Assembly: GCF_947502995.1 (NCBI RefSeq) | Contig: NZ_CANNBW010000016.1 | Span: forward strand, 62,001 to 126,000 | From: an uncultured Tenacibaculum sp. | Lineage (GTDB): Bacteria; Bacteroidota; Bacteroidia; Flavobacteriales; Flavobacteriaceae | Length of the DNA stretch: 64,000 nt | Direction of reading: 5' to 3' | In this document: one piece after another, positions 34,100 through 44,146 of the stretch | Position numbering within the stretch: the first letter of the stretch is position 1 | Layout of the letters: every line of letters starts with the position of its first letter | Notes under the pieces: model-generated | What the model saw: only the letters and a program-made list of their open reading frames with translations | The model's database searches: none | What the model was told of the DNA's origin: nothing | Translations under genes and position numbers: made by a program

Positions 34100-34468
34100 T
34101 TAAGTATGTTTTTTACGATATAGTAGTAAACTTAAAATGATAAGAAATGGAATGAAAACACAAATAACTACAGAAGCTTGAGTATAATTTAAACCTATAA
34201 TTTCGAACCAGTTTAAAAATTTTACAGATTGTTTAAAGAGATTATCAGAAAATAATTTAAAATCTTTTATAAAAAATAATGTGACGATAACAAAAGCAAT
34301 AAAGCCTAGAACTACAGTGTAATTTTTTATTATTCTACTAAGTAAATAAAGAAACAAAGAAGGAATAATAATATAGTACACAATAATGTTGATTTCATTG
34401 TAACTGAAGCCCGTAACTTTAGCCATCCATTTTAAGAGTTCGTATACCCATTGAAAGATTTCATTCAT
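34100..34468 (-). CDS. Small polytopic membrane protein (holin-like in layout)
   Basis: 122 residues from ATG 34468, which avoids an earlier start at 34498. Three hydrophobic segments (about 29-46, 52-70, 94-119) separated by charged loops, and an N-terminal amphipathic segment (IFQWVYELLKWMAKVTGF). No domain recognised. The position before two coiled-coil membrane proteins and an endolysin-like gene would suit a holin or other pore-former, but this is inference. A 12-bp hairpin sits just upstream. Confidence 0.65.
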   Translation of the reverse strand: MNEIFQWVYELLKWMAKVTGFSYNEINIIVYYIIIPSLFLYLLSRIIKNYTVVLGFIAFVIVTLFFIKDFKLFSDNLFKQSVKFLNWFEIIGLNYTQASVVICVFIPFLIILSLLLYRKKHT

Positions 34469-34484
34469 TTTTTTTCTGATATAA

Positions 34485-34512
34485 TATACCTCTAACAAAT
34501 GTTAGAGGTATA
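34485..34512 (-). other. 12-bp hairpin between the C1-like gene and the membrane protein gene
   Basis: TATACCTCTAAC (34485-34496), loop AAAT, GTTAGAGGTATA (34501-34512) is a perfect stem with no T-run directly after it on the minus strand. It separates the large T9SS protein gene from the small-gene row and may be an mRNA-processing or weak terminator element. Confidence 0.5.
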
Positions 34513-34538
34513 GGATAAGATTATATATCTACATTAAT

Positions 34539-36143
34539 TTATTTTACAAATTTTATAGATTTTACTTTTTTAGTTTCAGTGTAATATAGTTTCATAATAA
34601 AAATTCCTCTTTTTAATTTATCAATATTAATTTCTGAATTCTCTGAAAGAATATTTCCTTGTTGTAAGATTCTACCGTGTAAATCGATAATTTGATAATC
34701 AATTTTTTCTTCTAAAGAAGAAACTTTTTCGGGTGTTTTAATTTGAAGACTATTTTCTGAAGATCTAAATGCAAAAATACCAGTGTCAAAACCACCACCT
34801 CCAGATCCTCCACAATTTGAAGAAGATGAGGTACCATAAATAGAAGTCCATGAGCTGTAAGAACAATTACCTCTTCTCGCTCTAACTCTAAAAGTAAGAT
34901 ATGATGTACCAAAACTAGGAGTTCTTACAAAAGCAGTTGAAGTTCCTTGACCACTAATAAAAGTAGCGCCAGAAATACTCCATTCATACGTAGTTTGTGA
35001 AGTCTGATTATTATCAATAACTTCAAGTTCTAACATTGTATTTGGGCAAGTTTTTCCATTTTTCCAATTTGGATTCAAAACATGAATTGTGTTAGGTGGC
35101 AATGAAGATCCAGTACCATTTATAGTAACATTTTTAGAAGTATTGCATGCGATTCCGTTTTGTATAACAGAAACGTTAATAGTACCAGAACTAGTTGAAC
35201 AGCCTCCATTAGATCGAACCGTTATACTTGTTGAATTAGAAGAGACAACAATCATATTTCCATTTGTAGACCAATTAACATTAGAATATCCTGAAGGAAT
35301 AGAGTAAGTAGTATTTCCTAAAACGGTATTGGAACCTGAAATATTAACCTCACAAGTTGGAGTTACTACTGGATCAAAACTTCCTGTTAAATAATAATAT
35401 TTATCGCATTTAGACATATCTAAAGTGGTGGTTTTATTACCAGGATTATCTGGCCAACTGTCTTTGTAGCTCCACTTATTTGTTAAGGGATTATATTTAT
35501 GAATAAAAACAGCATGACTAGTTCCATCATCATCCCAATTGTCGAAGAAAGTGATTAAACCTCTACCTTTGGCTAAATCATTTTGCATTTGTAAAACAGA
35601 AGGATTAACTACTTCAACAAAACCTGTGTCTTGATAATTATATACATATTTAATATCTGAAAGAGCATCTAGTTCAAAAGAATCGCCATCTTCATCGACA
35701 CAATTACCGCTTAAACCTTCAGGGTTAAAAATGTAATTATTTTCTTTAAGTGAACCACAAGAGTTTCTAAAATGAGCCATACCTCTGGTAGTACTGTTTA
35801 GTAAATTAGTATTAGGCAGTTGAGAAATTGTAGTAGGGCTAATAACATCATTTTTTAAATTCAAGCCATAATTTTTAGCATAAGCAATAACTTTTTTTAC
35901 CATGTTATCACCATTTCCACTTCTTTGTTCTAAAACATCTGTACTGTATAAATTCCATTCGTAAAAATCAATATTATTATCATGGCCAGCTTGAATAGCT
36001 TTAGATTCTAAAGCAGCTATAGTAGAAAAAATATAACATGGGCCTTGTAGAAGTTGACTATGATAGCCAGTAGAATTTGGTACTTGAGTAAATGCTTGAA
36101 AACCAATACAACTCAAGACAAAAAAAAGTAGTCTTTTTTTCAT
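34539..36143 (-). CDS. Papain-like (C1) secreted protein with T9SS sorting domain
   Basis: 534 residues. After a signal peptide (FFVLSCIGFQAFTQ), LLQGPCYIFSTIAALES gives the catalytic Cys of a papain-like peptidase; GTSHAVFIHKYN supplies His and DSWPDN the Asn/Asp position. A Ser/Thr-rich Ig/PKD-like region follows (about 270-440). The C-terminal ending (DYQIIDLHGRILQQG..GIFIMKLYYTETKKVKSIKFVK) is the T9SS type A sorting domain, so the protein is exported and surface-attached or released. Whether the peptidase is active is not proven; the usual NSWG motif is altered. Confidence 0.85.
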   Translation of the reverse strand: MKKRLLFFVLSCIGFQAFTQVPNSTGYHSQLLQGPCYIFSTIAALESKAIQAGHDNNIDFYEWNLYSTDVLEQRSGNGDNMVKKVIAYAKNYGLNLKNDVISPTTISQLPNTNLLNSTTRGMAHFRNSCGSLKENNYIFNPEGLSGNCVDEDGDSFELDALSDIKYVYNYQDTGFVEVVNPSVLQMQNDLAKGRGLITFFDNWDDDGTSHAVFIHKYNPLTNKWSYKDSWPDNPGNKTTTLDMSKCDKYYYLTGSFDPVVTPTCEVNISGSNTVLGNTTYSIPSGYSNVNWSTNGNMIVVSSNSTSITVRSNGGCSTSSGTINVSVIQNGIACNTSKNVTINGTGSSLPPNTIHVLNPNWKNGKTCPNTMLELEVIDNNQTSQTTYEWSISGATFISGQGTSTAFVRTPSFGTSYLTFRVRARRGNCSYSSWTSIYGTSSSSNCGGSGGGGFDTGIFAFRSSENSLQIKTPEKVSSLEEKIDYQIIDLHGRILQQGNILSENSEINIDKLKRGIFIMKLYYTETKKVKSIKFVK

Positions 36144-36285
36144 TTGTTTAGATTTTAGGTTATTATAAAGTATAGATTAAATTCTTGAAAAGGAGGCAAT
36201 AAACTGAATAGTTGATTATAAAGTTTAGCAATTCTTTTTTACATTCTCTTTTCACAGAATAAATATAACTTAAAATATACGAAAT

Positions 36286-36317
36286 GAAAAAATCCTGAGA
36301 AATGTATACTCAGGATT
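36286..36317 (-). terminator. Terminator of the small glycine-rich protein gene
   Basis: On the minus strand, AATCCTGAG and CTCAGGATT (36309-36317 and 36291-36299) form a 9-bp stem with a loop of 9, followed by T residues. It lies after the stop of the gene at 36357-36557. Confidence 0.75.
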
Positions 36318-36356
36318 CAATTTTATAAGTTTCTAAAGGTTAGTTGTGTTGTTGTA

Positions 36357-36557
36357 TTATAATGTATTTTGAATTTTATAATTTTCAACATAAGCTTTTA
36401 GTGAATAACCCACTCCAAAACCTAATAATAAACCTGTTATACTACCAAGTAAAATACCTACTGAAAGATTTCCAGTTAAAGTTCCGAAATTAACTCCTAA
36501 AGAAGTTCCTAAGCCTGTTGCGAAGATTAAACTAAAAATAAAATACGTCTTACTCAT
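36357..36557 (-). CDS. Glycine-rich small membrane protein
   Basis: 66 residues: one signal/TM helix (TYFIFSLIFATGLGTSL), a Gly/Ser-rich second helix (GILLGSITGLLLGFGVGYSL), then a short charged tail. It looks like a glycine-zipper membrane protein. The frame is short but has a terminator and good composition. No function can be given. Confidence 0.55.
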   Translation of the reverse strand: MSKTYFIFSLIFATGLGTSLGVNFGTLTGNLSVGILLGSITGLLLGFGVGYSLKAYVENYKIQNTL

Positions 36558-36921
36558 TTATGGTTTTTATAATTTTGATTACACATATAAGAAGAGTAAT
36601 AAGTCTTTTTGTTACAGTGTTTTACAAAATATTTTATTTTTAGTTATTCTCTATATTTAAATTTTATCAGATTTTATAAGGCTTCCAAATCTATTTTTTG
36701 ATATGCAATTTCTATAGATAATTTTATCCAATTTTCGGTTTCAGTATTAAAATTTTCTTTCTAAAAACTAGTCCATAATTATATAAATAATTCCCGAAAT
36801 CAGCATTTTGATGATTCTGAGACACATTTTTATTGCTGATAATATAGGTTTGAGAAAGTAAAAACAAATTATACAATAAAGAGCTAGAACTACTTTTTGT
36901 ATAAAATTTAATGGAATAGAA
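36558..36921. other. Gene-poor AT-rich gap
   Basis: About 364 bases between the minus-strand small protein and the plus-strand synthase. A minus-strand open frame here (about 83 residues, ending near 36724) overlaps the synthase start and has poor, Ser/Phe/Tyr-heavy composition; I do not support it. TAGGTTTG at 36845-36852 fits a -7 element for the synthase operon, which would give a leader of about 60 bases, but no matching -33 TTG is at the right distance. Confidence 0.5.
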
Positions 36922-38130
36922 ATGGATATTTTCGAGAGAATAAAAAAAGAAAGAGGACCAATAGGAAAACATCAAAGTATTTTAGAAGGAGATTTTGCTT
37001 TCCCAAAATTTACCGGAAAAATTTCAAACAGGGTTTCTTTCAAAGAAAAAGTATTAATCAATTGGAGTTACAATAACTATTTAGGATTAGCGAATTCTGA
37101 AGAGGTTAGAAATATAGACTCTTATGCTAGTTCTAGATGGGGAATTACTTACCCAATGGGCTCTAGAATGATGACAGGTGATACATATTTACACGATACT
37201 TTTGAAAATAATATGGCTTCCTTTTTAAAAATGGAAAATGCTTTGGTTTTAAATTTTGGATATCAAGGAATGTTTTCAATTATAGATTGTTTATTGAAGT
37301 CAACAGATGTTGTAATCTCAGATGAACAGTGTCATGCCTGTACAATAGATGGAATTCGGTTGCATAAAGGAAGCAGACTAGTGTTTAAACATAATAATAT
37401 TGAAAGTTTAGAAGAAAAAATAAAAGAAGCAAAGCAAATTATATCTAAAACAAAAGGAGGAATTCTGGTAGTAACTGAAGGTGTTTTTAGCATGTCTGGT
37501 ACCAAAGGGAAGTTGAAAGAAATTTGTGCTTTAAAGAAGATTTATAATTTTAGATTGTTAGTAGACGACGCTCATGGCTTTGGCGTAGCAGGCTTGGAAG
37601 GTAACGGAAGTGTGTGTGAGGCTAATTTAGAAAATGAGGTCGATTTATATTTTACAACTTTTACAAAATCGATGGCGTCTTTTGGAGCCATAATTGCAGG
37701 AAAAAAAGAAATTATAAATTATTTTAAATACAATTTAAGATCTCAAATATTTTCTAAATCATTACCCATGTCTATTGTTTATGGATTAAATGAGCGATTA
37801 AAAATAATCATGAAATCTAATGATAAAAGAGAAAAATTATTTAAAATTACGAATCTGCTCCAAAATGGATTAAAAGAAAAAGGTTTTCTTTCTCATACTC
37901 TTAATACTTGTATAACTCCAATATATTTTAATATTGAGTTAAATCATGTATTGAAACTTCAAAGAGAATTGGTTTACGATTTTGGCATTTATTGCTCTGT
38001 TATTATTTACCCAGTTGTTCCGAAAGATGTGGTTATTTTCCGGTTGACTTCTACAAGTTTACATTCAAATAAAGACGTAACACATACTTTACAATCTTTT
38101 GATAAAGTATTTAAAAAATACATTAAATAA
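36922..38130 (+). CDS. Alpha-oxoamine synthase (PLP-dependent; AONS/KBL/SPT-like)
   Basis: 402 residues of the alpha-oxoamine synthase family, which joins an acyl thioester with an amino acid and releases CO2. NYLGLAN opens the core; His138 in DEQCHAC stacks on PLP, VDDAHGFG (215-221) binds the ring, and the PLP lysine is Lys249 in TFTKSMASFG. The absence of biotin genes nearby and the following desaturase and GNAT genes make a lipid role (serine palmitoyltransferase- or cysteate acyltransferase-like) more likely than biotin synthesis. The actual substrate is inferred. The stop overlaps the next ATG. Confidence 0.88.
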   Translation: MDIFERIKKERGPIGKHQSILEGDFAFPKFTGKISNRVSFKEKVLINWSYNNYLGLANSEEVRNIDSYASSRWGITYPMGSRMMTGDTYLHDTFENNMASFLKMENALVLNFGYQGMFSIIDCLLKSTDVVISDEQCHACTIDGIRLHKGSRLVFKHNNIESLEEKIKEAKQIISKTKGGILVVTEGVFSMSGTKGKLKEICALKKIYNFRLLVDDAHGFGVAGLEGNGSVCEANLENEVDLYFTTFTKSMASFGAIIAGKKEIINYFKYNLRSQIFSKSLPMSIVYGLNERLKIIMKSNDKREKLFKITNLLQNGLKEKGFLSHTLNTCITPIYFNIELNHVLKLQRELVYDFGIYCSVIIYPVVPKDVVIFRLTSTSLHSNKDVTHTLQSFDKVFKKYIK

Positions 38131-39185
38131 TGCAAAAGATTATTTACCCAAAAGAACCAGATCTTTTTTTTAAAGAGACAAGGAAAAAAGTAGAAGCATA
38201 TTTTAAAGATAATAACTTTAAAAAGTTTGGAGGAAGAAAACTATTGATGAAATATTTTATTTTAAAAATAGCTCTCATAAACATTTATACAGCCATTTTT
38301 TTGTTACAGGAAACTTATTTTAGTTTTTTGCCTTTTATAATTTTAGGTCCTTTAAGTATTATTTTGGTAATTAATGTTTCTCATGATGGAATTCATGGAG
38401 TAGCAAGTTCAACAAAATGGCTTAATAATTATTTTACCCTACAAATGGATTTAATAGGAGCGAACTCATTTGTTTGGAAGAAAAGACATCAGTTTGGACA
38501 TCATATGTTTCCAAATACTTTAGCGAAAGACCCTGATTTAAGTCAAAGTAATTTAGTGAGGATTCTACCTGGAATTCAGTTAAAATGGTTTCATAAATTT
38601 CAGCATATTTACGTGCCTGTTTTGTATGCTTTTTACACAATAAACTGGATTTATATTCGTGATTTTGTTGATTTCTTTTCAACTAAAAGTCTAATAAAAA
38701 ATATTCCTAAAGTTGAATATGTAAAGTTGTTCGTTTTTAAAAGTGTTTACATCATTATTTTTCTTTTCGTTCCTTTTCTATTTACGTCACTTTCTTTTAA
38801 AGAGATAGTATTCAGTAATTTATTAATGCATATATCAGCTAGTTATTTTTTGACAATAGCTTTAGTTCCATCTCATGTTTCTGAAAAATCAGTTTTTATT
38901 CAACCAAATGAAATAGGAGAGATGCCTTATTCTTGGTCTCATCACCAAGTTATTACAACTATTGATTTTGCAACAGATAGTAAAGTAATGACTTGGTTAT
39001 TGGGGGGCTTTAATCATCATGTATCTCATCATCTTTTTTCAAGGATTTCACATGTACATTATCCTAGAGTAACATCTATAGTTAAAGAAACTACTAAGAA
39101 ATATAATTTAAAATATTCTCATGAGAAAAGCCTTTTAAAAGCATATGTTTCTCATTTTAATTTATTGAAAAACAATGGGGGATAG
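38130..39185 (+). CDS. Membrane fatty acid desaturase/hydroxylase
   Basis: 351 residues, di-iron membrane desaturase family. Three histidine boxes: HDGIH (His85-His89), HQFGHH (His120, His124, His125) and HHVSHH (around 296-301), plus a fourth SHHQV segment, with two pairs of membrane helices between. It could desaturate or hydroxylate a long-chain lipid or the product of the neighbouring synthase. It shares a 1-base overlap with the synthase gene and overlaps the next gene by 11 bases, so all three are co-translated. Confidence 0.88.
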   Translation: MQKIIYPKEPDLFFKETRKKVEAYFKDNNFKKFGGRKLLMKYFILKIALINIYTAIFLLQETYFSFLPFIILGPLSIILVINVSHDGIHGVASSTKWLNNYFTLQMDLIGANSFVWKKRHQFGHHMFPNTLAKDPDLSQSNLVRILPGIQLKWFHKFQHIYVPVLYAFYTINWIYIRDFVDFFSTKSLIKNIPKVEYVKLFVFKSVYIIIFLFVPFLFTSLSFKEIVFSNLLMHISASYFLTIALVPSHVSEKSVFIQPNEIGEMPYSWSHHQVITTIDFATDSKVMTWLLGGFNHHVSHHLFSRISHVHYPRVTSIVKETTKKYNLKYSHEKSLLKAYVSHFNLLKNNGG

Positions 39186-39792
39186 TTATTTTAATATTAA
39201 AGAAGAAGATCATTTCTATTATAAGAAATTGATTACAGAAAGATTTCTATATAATCCTAGAATGTCTTTATTGTTTTCTAAGGAAAAAAAAGATTTCAAT
39301 AAAAAAGTTTTTCATTTAATAAGTTACTGTTTTTCAATAGCTGTAAAACAAAAAGGAGTTTATGTATCAAACAATAAAAAGACTATAGTTTTATTTTATG
39401 AACAAGAAAAATTCAGAAAGAGTTTAGGTGATTATATCAGATTCTTTAATGTAATAAAGAGTATTTCTTTTTTGAAGTTAAAAAGAGTTTTAAAAAATGA
39501 AAAAGAAGTAAAAGAACATAAATTGAAATTAAGTAATTACATCTATGTGTGGTTTATAGCTCAAGATAAAAATTATAAAAAATTAGATGGTTTAGTTGAA
39601 ATAAATAAAATGTTATTTGACCTTGCCAGAAAAAGAAAACTCCCAATTTTATTTGAAACTTCAGATTATCGATTATTAAATTTTTATAAGAAAGCAGGTT
39701 TTGATATATACAATCAAATGGTTAGAGAAGGAGAAATTATATATTTTTTTGCAGATAAACTTACTTGTGAAAAACACAAAAAGAATAGTTAA
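39175..39792 (+). CDS. GNAT-like acyltransferase (putative lipid N-acyltransferase)
   Basis: 205 residues with the layout of a GNAT-fold protein: a polar N-terminal part, then SNYIYVWFIAQDKNYKKLDGLVEINKMLFDLARKRKLPILFETS, and a final RLLNFYKKAGFDIYNQ which is the common GNAT C-terminal pattern (NxxFYxKxGF). The acetyl-CoA-binding loop is not well conserved. As a bacterial ceramide synthase is a GNAT protein, this could N-acylate the amine made by the synthase; this is inference. It ends the three-gene cassette, followed by a strong terminator. Confidence 0.72.
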   Translation: MGDSYFNIKEEDHFYYKKLITERFLYNPRMSLLFSKEKKDFNKKVFHLISYCFSIAVKQKGVYVSNNKKTIVLFYEQEKFRKSLGDYIRFFNVIKSISFLKLKRVLKNEKEVKEHKLKLSNYIYVWFIAQDKNYKKLDGLVEINKMLFDLARKRKLPILFETSDYRLLNFYKKAGFDIYNQMVREGEIIYFFADKLTCEKHKKNS

Positions 39793-39802
39793 ACTAGAAT
39801 TA

Positions 39803-39840
39803 AAAAACTCATCAGTAAATAATTCTACTGATGAGTTTTT
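39803..39840. terminator. Bidirectional terminator after the lipid cassette
   Basis: AAAAACTCATCAGTA (39803-39817) pairs with TACTGATGAGTTTTT (39826-39840), a perfect 15-bp stem with an 8-base loop and A/T runs on both sides. It ends the three-gene cassette on plus and icmF on minus. Confidence 0.88.
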
Positions 39841-39845
39841 TAATG

Positions 39846-42800
39846 TTACATATTTCTTCTGTATTGTCCACCAACTTCAAATAATGCTGATGTAATCTGA
39901 CCTAAAGAACAAACTTTAGCAGCTTCCATTAAGCATTCAAAAATGTTTTCGTTTTGAATAGCAGCTTGCTGTACAATCTTTAATTGATTTTGTACTTCTT
40001 GTTTGTTAGCTTCATTTAAGTTTTCCTTTGTTTTGATTTGGAATAACTTTTCCTCTTCTGTTGCACGAATAACTTCTTGTGGAGTAACTGTTGGAGATCC
40101 TTTAGAACTCAAGAACGTATTTACACCAATAATAGGGAATTCTCCTGTGTGTTTTAAAGTTTCGTAATATAAACTCTCTTCTTGAATTTTAGAGCGTTGA
40201 TACATTGTTTCCATTGCACCTAAAACTCCACCACGTTCTGTAATTCTATCAAATTCAGTTAATACAGCTTCTTCAACTAAATCTGTTAATTCTTCAATAA
40301 TAAATGAACCTTGAATAGGATTTTCATTCTTAGCCAATCCTAATTCTTTATTGATAATTAATTGAATTGCCATTGCTCTACGTACACTTTCTTCTGTAGG
40401 TGTAGTAATCGCTTCATCATAAGCATTTGTATGTAAAGAATTACAGTTGTCATAAATCGCATATAATGCTTGTAATGTAGTTCTAATATCGTTGAAATCA
40501 ATTTCCTGTGCGTGTAAAGAACGTCCAGAAGTTTGAATATGATATTTTAACATCTGAGCACGTGGATTTGCTCCGTATTTATATTTTAAAGCTTTTGCCC
40601 AAATCTTACGAGCTACACGTCCGATTACAGCATATTCTGGATCGATACCATTTGAGAAGAAGAATGATAAGTTTGGTCCAAACTTATTAATATCCATTCC
40701 TCTAGATAAATAATACTCTACATAGGTAAATCCGTTAGCTAAAGTTAAAGCTAACTGTGTAATTGGATTCGCACCAGCTTCTGCAATATGATATCCAGAA
40801 ATAGAAACAGAGTAGAAGTTACGTACGTTTTTCTCAATAAAATATTCTTGAACATCTCCCATTAAACGCAATGCAAATTCTGTAGAGAAAATACAAGTAT
40901 TCTGCGCCTGATCTTCTTTTAAAATATCTGCTTGAACTGTACCACGAACTTGTGCTAATGTATTCGCTTTAATTTCTGCATATACGTCTGCGGGTAAAAC
41001 CTGATCTCCAGTAATACCTAAAAGTAATAAACCTAAACCATCATTTCCTTCTGGTAAATCACCGTTATATTTTGGTCTAGCAATACCTTTATCGTCGTAT
41101 AACTCTTTTAATTTTGCTTCTACTTTCGATTCTAAACCGTGTTCCTTTATGTATTTCTCACAGTTTTGATCAATTGCTGCATTCATGAAGAATCCTAATA
41201 ACATTGGAGCCGGACCATTAATAGTCATCGATACAGAAGTCATAGCATGACTTAAATCGAATCCAGAGTATAATTTCTTAGCGTCATCTAAACAACAAAT
41301 AGATACTCCAGCATTTCCAATTTTTCCGTAAATATCAGGTCTATGTCCAGGATCATTTCCGTATAAAGTTACCGAATCAAAAGCTGTAGATAAACGTTTT
41401 GCTGGCATTCCTAAACTTACGTAATGGAAACGTCTGTTAGTACGTTCTGGTCCACCTTCTCCAGCAAACATTCTTGTTGGATCTTCACCAGTTCTTTTGA
41501 AAGGATATAATCCAGATGCATATGGGAATTCTCCAGGAACATTTTCTTGTAAATTCCAACGTAATAAATCACCCCAAGCTTGATATTTAGGTAAAGCTAC
41601 CTTTGGAATATCAGAATGAGAAAGTGATTTTGTATGCGTTTCAATTTTTATTTCCTTATCACGCACTTTAAACGTGTAAATAGGATCTTTATATTTTTGA
41701 ACTTTAGTTGCCCAGTTTAAAATGACTTCCCAATTATATGGATCTAAATTCATTTTAACACGATCAAATTCAGCGATTAATAATTTTAAGAAATCACTGT
41801 TTTCGTCTGTTTTTTGAATAGAAGTTTCATCAATTCCTGATTTATCTAAAGCTACAGTTCCTTCAGAAACACTTTCAATTGTTTTAAAGATTCCATATAA
41901 CTTTTGAGCAACTTTTTCTTGGTCATCTACTCTTTTATCATAAGCTCTGTTATTTTCTGCAATTTCAGATAAGTAACGTGTTCTAGCTGGTGGAATTACA
42001 AATATCTTTTCAGACATTTCTTTAGTAATTTCAAAAGTAGATTTTAAATCAGCTCCTGTTTTTTCAACAACTTTATCCATAATCGCTTTGTATAGCGAGT
42101 TCATTCCAGGATCGTTGAATTGAGAAGCGATGGTTCCATACACAGGCATATCATCCATGTGTACATCCCAAAGATTATTATTACGCATGTATTGTTTCTT
42201 AACATCGCGTAATGCATCTAATGCACCTCTTTTATCAAATTTGTTAATCGCAACTAAATCAGCAAAATCAAGCATATCAATTTTCTCTAACTGAGTTGCA
42301 GCTCCAAATTCAGGAGTCATAACATATAAAGAAGCATCAGAATGTTCTATAATTTCAGTATCAGATTGTCCGATACCAGAAGTTTCCAAAATAATTAAAT
42401 CAAACTCAGCAGCTTTTAAAACTTCAACTGCTTCATTTACATATTTAGATAAGGCTAAATTAGATTGACGTGTTGCTAAAGAACGCATATACACACGTTC
42501 GTTATTAATAGCATTCATACGAATACGGTCACCTAATAAAGCTCCACCAGTTTTTCTTTTAGATGGATCAACAGAAATTAAACCGATAGTTTTTTCTGGG
42601 AAATCAATTAAGAAACGACGAACTAATTCGTCTACTAAACTAGATTTACCAGCACCACCAGTTCCTGTGATACCTAATACTGGAGTTTTTGAAGTTTCAT
42701 TTTTCTTATGAATAATATCCATAGTTTCTTTTGAAACTTCTGGGAAGTTTTCTGCTGAAGAAATGACACGAGCAATACTACCTATATTTTTTTCGTGTAA

Positions 42801-43271
42801 ATGCTTCACTTCACCGTTTAATTTATCACCAATGGCAAAATCAGATTGTTGCACAAGATCGTTAATCATACCTTGTAAACCCATTTCACGACCATCGTCA
42901 GGAGAATAAATACGTGTAATTCCGTAATCCATTAATTCCTTAATTTCTTCAGGAAGGATTACTCCACCACCACCACCGAAAATTTTGATATGACTTGCTC
43001 CTTTTTCTTTAAGCAGGTCGAACATGTATTTAAAATATTCGTTATGACCACCTTGATAAGAAGTCATAGCAATTGCATTAGCATCTTCTTGAATAGCACA
43101 GTTTACTACCTCTTCAACACTTCTATCATGACCTAAATGAATTACCTCTACACCAGTAGACTGGATAATTCTACGCATTATGTTTATTGCAGCATCATGA
43201 CCGTCAAATAATGAAGCAGCAGTTACAATTCTTACTTTATGCTTGGGTTTATAAGGAGCTATTTGTTCCAT
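39846..43271 (-). CDS. icmF: Fused isobutyryl-CoA mutase (IcmF)
   Basis: 1141 residues. The N-terminal B12-binding domain has [10 protein letters not shown] with the cobalt-ligating His25. The MeaB-like G domain follows, with Walker A GTGGAGKS at 203-210. The C-terminal mutase part contains [26 protein letters not shown], where Phe replaces the Tyr found in methylmalonyl-CoA mutase, and [12 protein letters not shown]. This order (B12, GTPase, mutase) is IcmF, which interconverts isobutyryl-CoA and n-butyryl-CoA or isovaleryl/pivalyl-CoA and repairs itself with its G domain. It is monocistronic. Confidence 0.93.
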   Translation of the reverse strand: MEQIAPYKPKHKVRIVTAASLFDGHDAAINIMRRIIQSTGVEVIHLGHDRSVEEVVNCAIQEDANAIAMTSYQGGHNEYFKYMFDLLKEKGASHIKIFGGGGGVILPEEIKELMDYGITRIYSPDDGREMGLQGMINDLVQQSDFAIGDKLNGEVKHLHEKNIGSIARVISSAENFPEVSKETMDIIHKKNETSKTPVLGITGTGGAGKSSLVDELVRRFLIDFPEKTIGLISVDPSKRKTGGALLGDRIRMNAINNERVYMRSLATRQSNLALSKYVNEAVEVLKAAEFDLIILETSGIGQSDTEIIEHSDASLYVMTPEFGAATQLEKIDMLDFADLVAINKFDKRGALDALRDVKKQYMRNNNLWDVHMDDMPVYGTIASQFNDPGMNSLYKAIMDKVVEKTGADLKSTFEITKEMSEKIFVIPPARTRYLSEIAENNRAYDKRVDDQEKVAQKLYGIFKTIESVSEGTVALDKSGIDETSIQKTDENSDFLKLLIAEFDRVKMNLDPYNWEVILNWATKVQKYKDPIYTFKVRDKEIKIETHTKSLSHSDIPKVALPKYQAWGDLLRWNLQENVPGEFPYASGLYPFKRTGEDPTRMFAGEGGPERTNRRFHYVSLGMPAKRLSTAFDSVTLYGNDPGHRPDIYGKIGNAGVSICCLDDAKKLYSGFDLSHAMTSVSMTINGPAPMLLGFFMNAAIDQNCEKYIKEHGLESKVEAKLKELYDDKGIARPKYNGDLPEGNDGLGLLLLGITGDQVLPADVYAEIKANTLAQVRGTVQADILKEDQAQNTCIFSTEFALRLMGDVQEYFIEKNVRNFYSVSISGYHIAEAGANPITQLALTLANGFTYVEYYLSRGMDINKFGPNLSFFFSNGIDPEYAVIGRVARKIWAKALKYKYGANPRAQMLKYHIQTSGRSLHAQEIDFNDIRTTLQALYAIYDNCNSLHTNAYDEAITTPTEESVRRAMAIQLIINKELGLAKNENPIQGSFIIEELTDLVEEAVLTEFDRITERGGVLGAMETMYQRSKIQEESLYYETLKHTGEFPIIGVNTFLSSKGSPTVTPQEVIRATEEEKLFQIKTKENLNEANKQEVQNQLKIVQQAAIQNENIFECLMEAAKVCSLGQITSALFEVGGQYRRNM

Positions 43272-43345
43272 TCGTAAATTTAGTTGTTATTTTGAGTTGC
43301 AATTTACGAAAATCTCAAAAAAATTAAGCAATGTTTAAGAAAAGC

Positions 43346-44146
43346 TTAGGGCTTATAAGTCAATATTTTTGGGTTTATTCCATTTACATAATTGGTAATC
43401 ATATCAATGTCTTTTGCAAACTGTGAACCTTGAAACCCTGTAATGTCTTGATGTGTAGTGTTTTGGTTATAAAATTCTAAGTAAATTGAAGATAATGGAG
43501 CATAAGACCAGTGCCATTTTTCTTCGTTATATCCAGTTCTTCCGTTATCTTTTGATGTATACACTAAGTAGAAACCAAAATTGTTTGCATGTTTCATTAA
43601 CCATTCGTATTCTTTTTTACCTTTTCCTTGTAAAAAATATTCATCCTCTAAATCATTAATATCAACATCAGTTCCCCAGTGATGTCTTGATGTTCCTGGC
43701 ATAGAACTGTATTCTAAAATTTTTAAGGCGCGTTTGTCTTCAGGATATTTTTTGTATTTGTCAGTCCATTTATAATCCCAAATTCTTTTTTGGTGTGAAA
43801 AATTTCGAGTTGCCGAAACCGCTTTTAATTTAATGCCTTCTTTTTCTGCAGCATTTACCATATTAAGGAATTGCTCTAACACTTCTTTTCGTAAATACAT
43901 TTCGCTAGAAGATAAATTCTTCGGGATTTTACCAAAGTCAGGATGTGTCTTATAATCAAATTTCCCTAAGACGTATTCTTTTGTTAGATACTTTGGGTAT
44001 TTTGGTGTAGTATCTTTTTTAACGATAGCTACTTCAGCTATTTCGATAACTTCTTCTTTTTTTATTTTCTTTTCAGTTTTACAGTTAAAGAAAATACTTA
44101 AAAAGAGTATTGATGAAAATTTTATAGATGTTTTAAAAATGCCCAA
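43346..44146 (-). CDS. M15 family D-Ala-D-Ala carboxypeptidase-like lipoprotein
   Basis: 266 residues starting at TTG 44146 so that a lipoprotein-type signal is present (IFKTSIKFSSILFLSIFFNC; Asn at -1 is unusual). The zinc site of the VanY/M15 family is clear: SRHHWGTDVDIN and EKWHWSY, with the SATRNFSHQKRIW segment before. It would trim peptidoglycan stems in the periplasm. It overlaps the upstream small gene by 25 bases, so they are probably co-translated. Confidence 0.85.
   Translation of the reverse strand: MGIFKTSIKFSSILFLSIFFNCKTEKKIKKEEVIEIAEVAIVKKDTTPKYPKYLTKEYVLGKFDYKTHPDFGKIPKNLSSSEMYLRKEVLEQFLNMVNAAEKEGIKLKAVSATRNFSHQKRIWDYKWTDKYKKYPEDKRALKILEYSSMPGTSRHHWGTDVDINDLEDEYFLQGKGKKEYEWLMKHANNFGFYLVYTSKDNGRTGYNEEKWHWSYAPLSSIYLEFYNQNTTHQDITGFQGSQFAKDIDMITNYVNGINPKILTYKP

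Noticed and set aside
32509..34468. Remnant prophage
   Set aside because: No capsid, tail, integrase or terminase genes; flanked by MscS and surface proteins. Only the lysis-like layout remains.
36724..36975. Minus-strand frame upstream of the synthase
   Set aside because: Composition is Ser/Phe/Tyr-rich, it overlaps the synthase start, and no motif is present.
39846..43271. Methylmalonyl-CoA mutase
   Set aside because: The domain order and the Phe in [12 protein letters not shown] favour IcmF.
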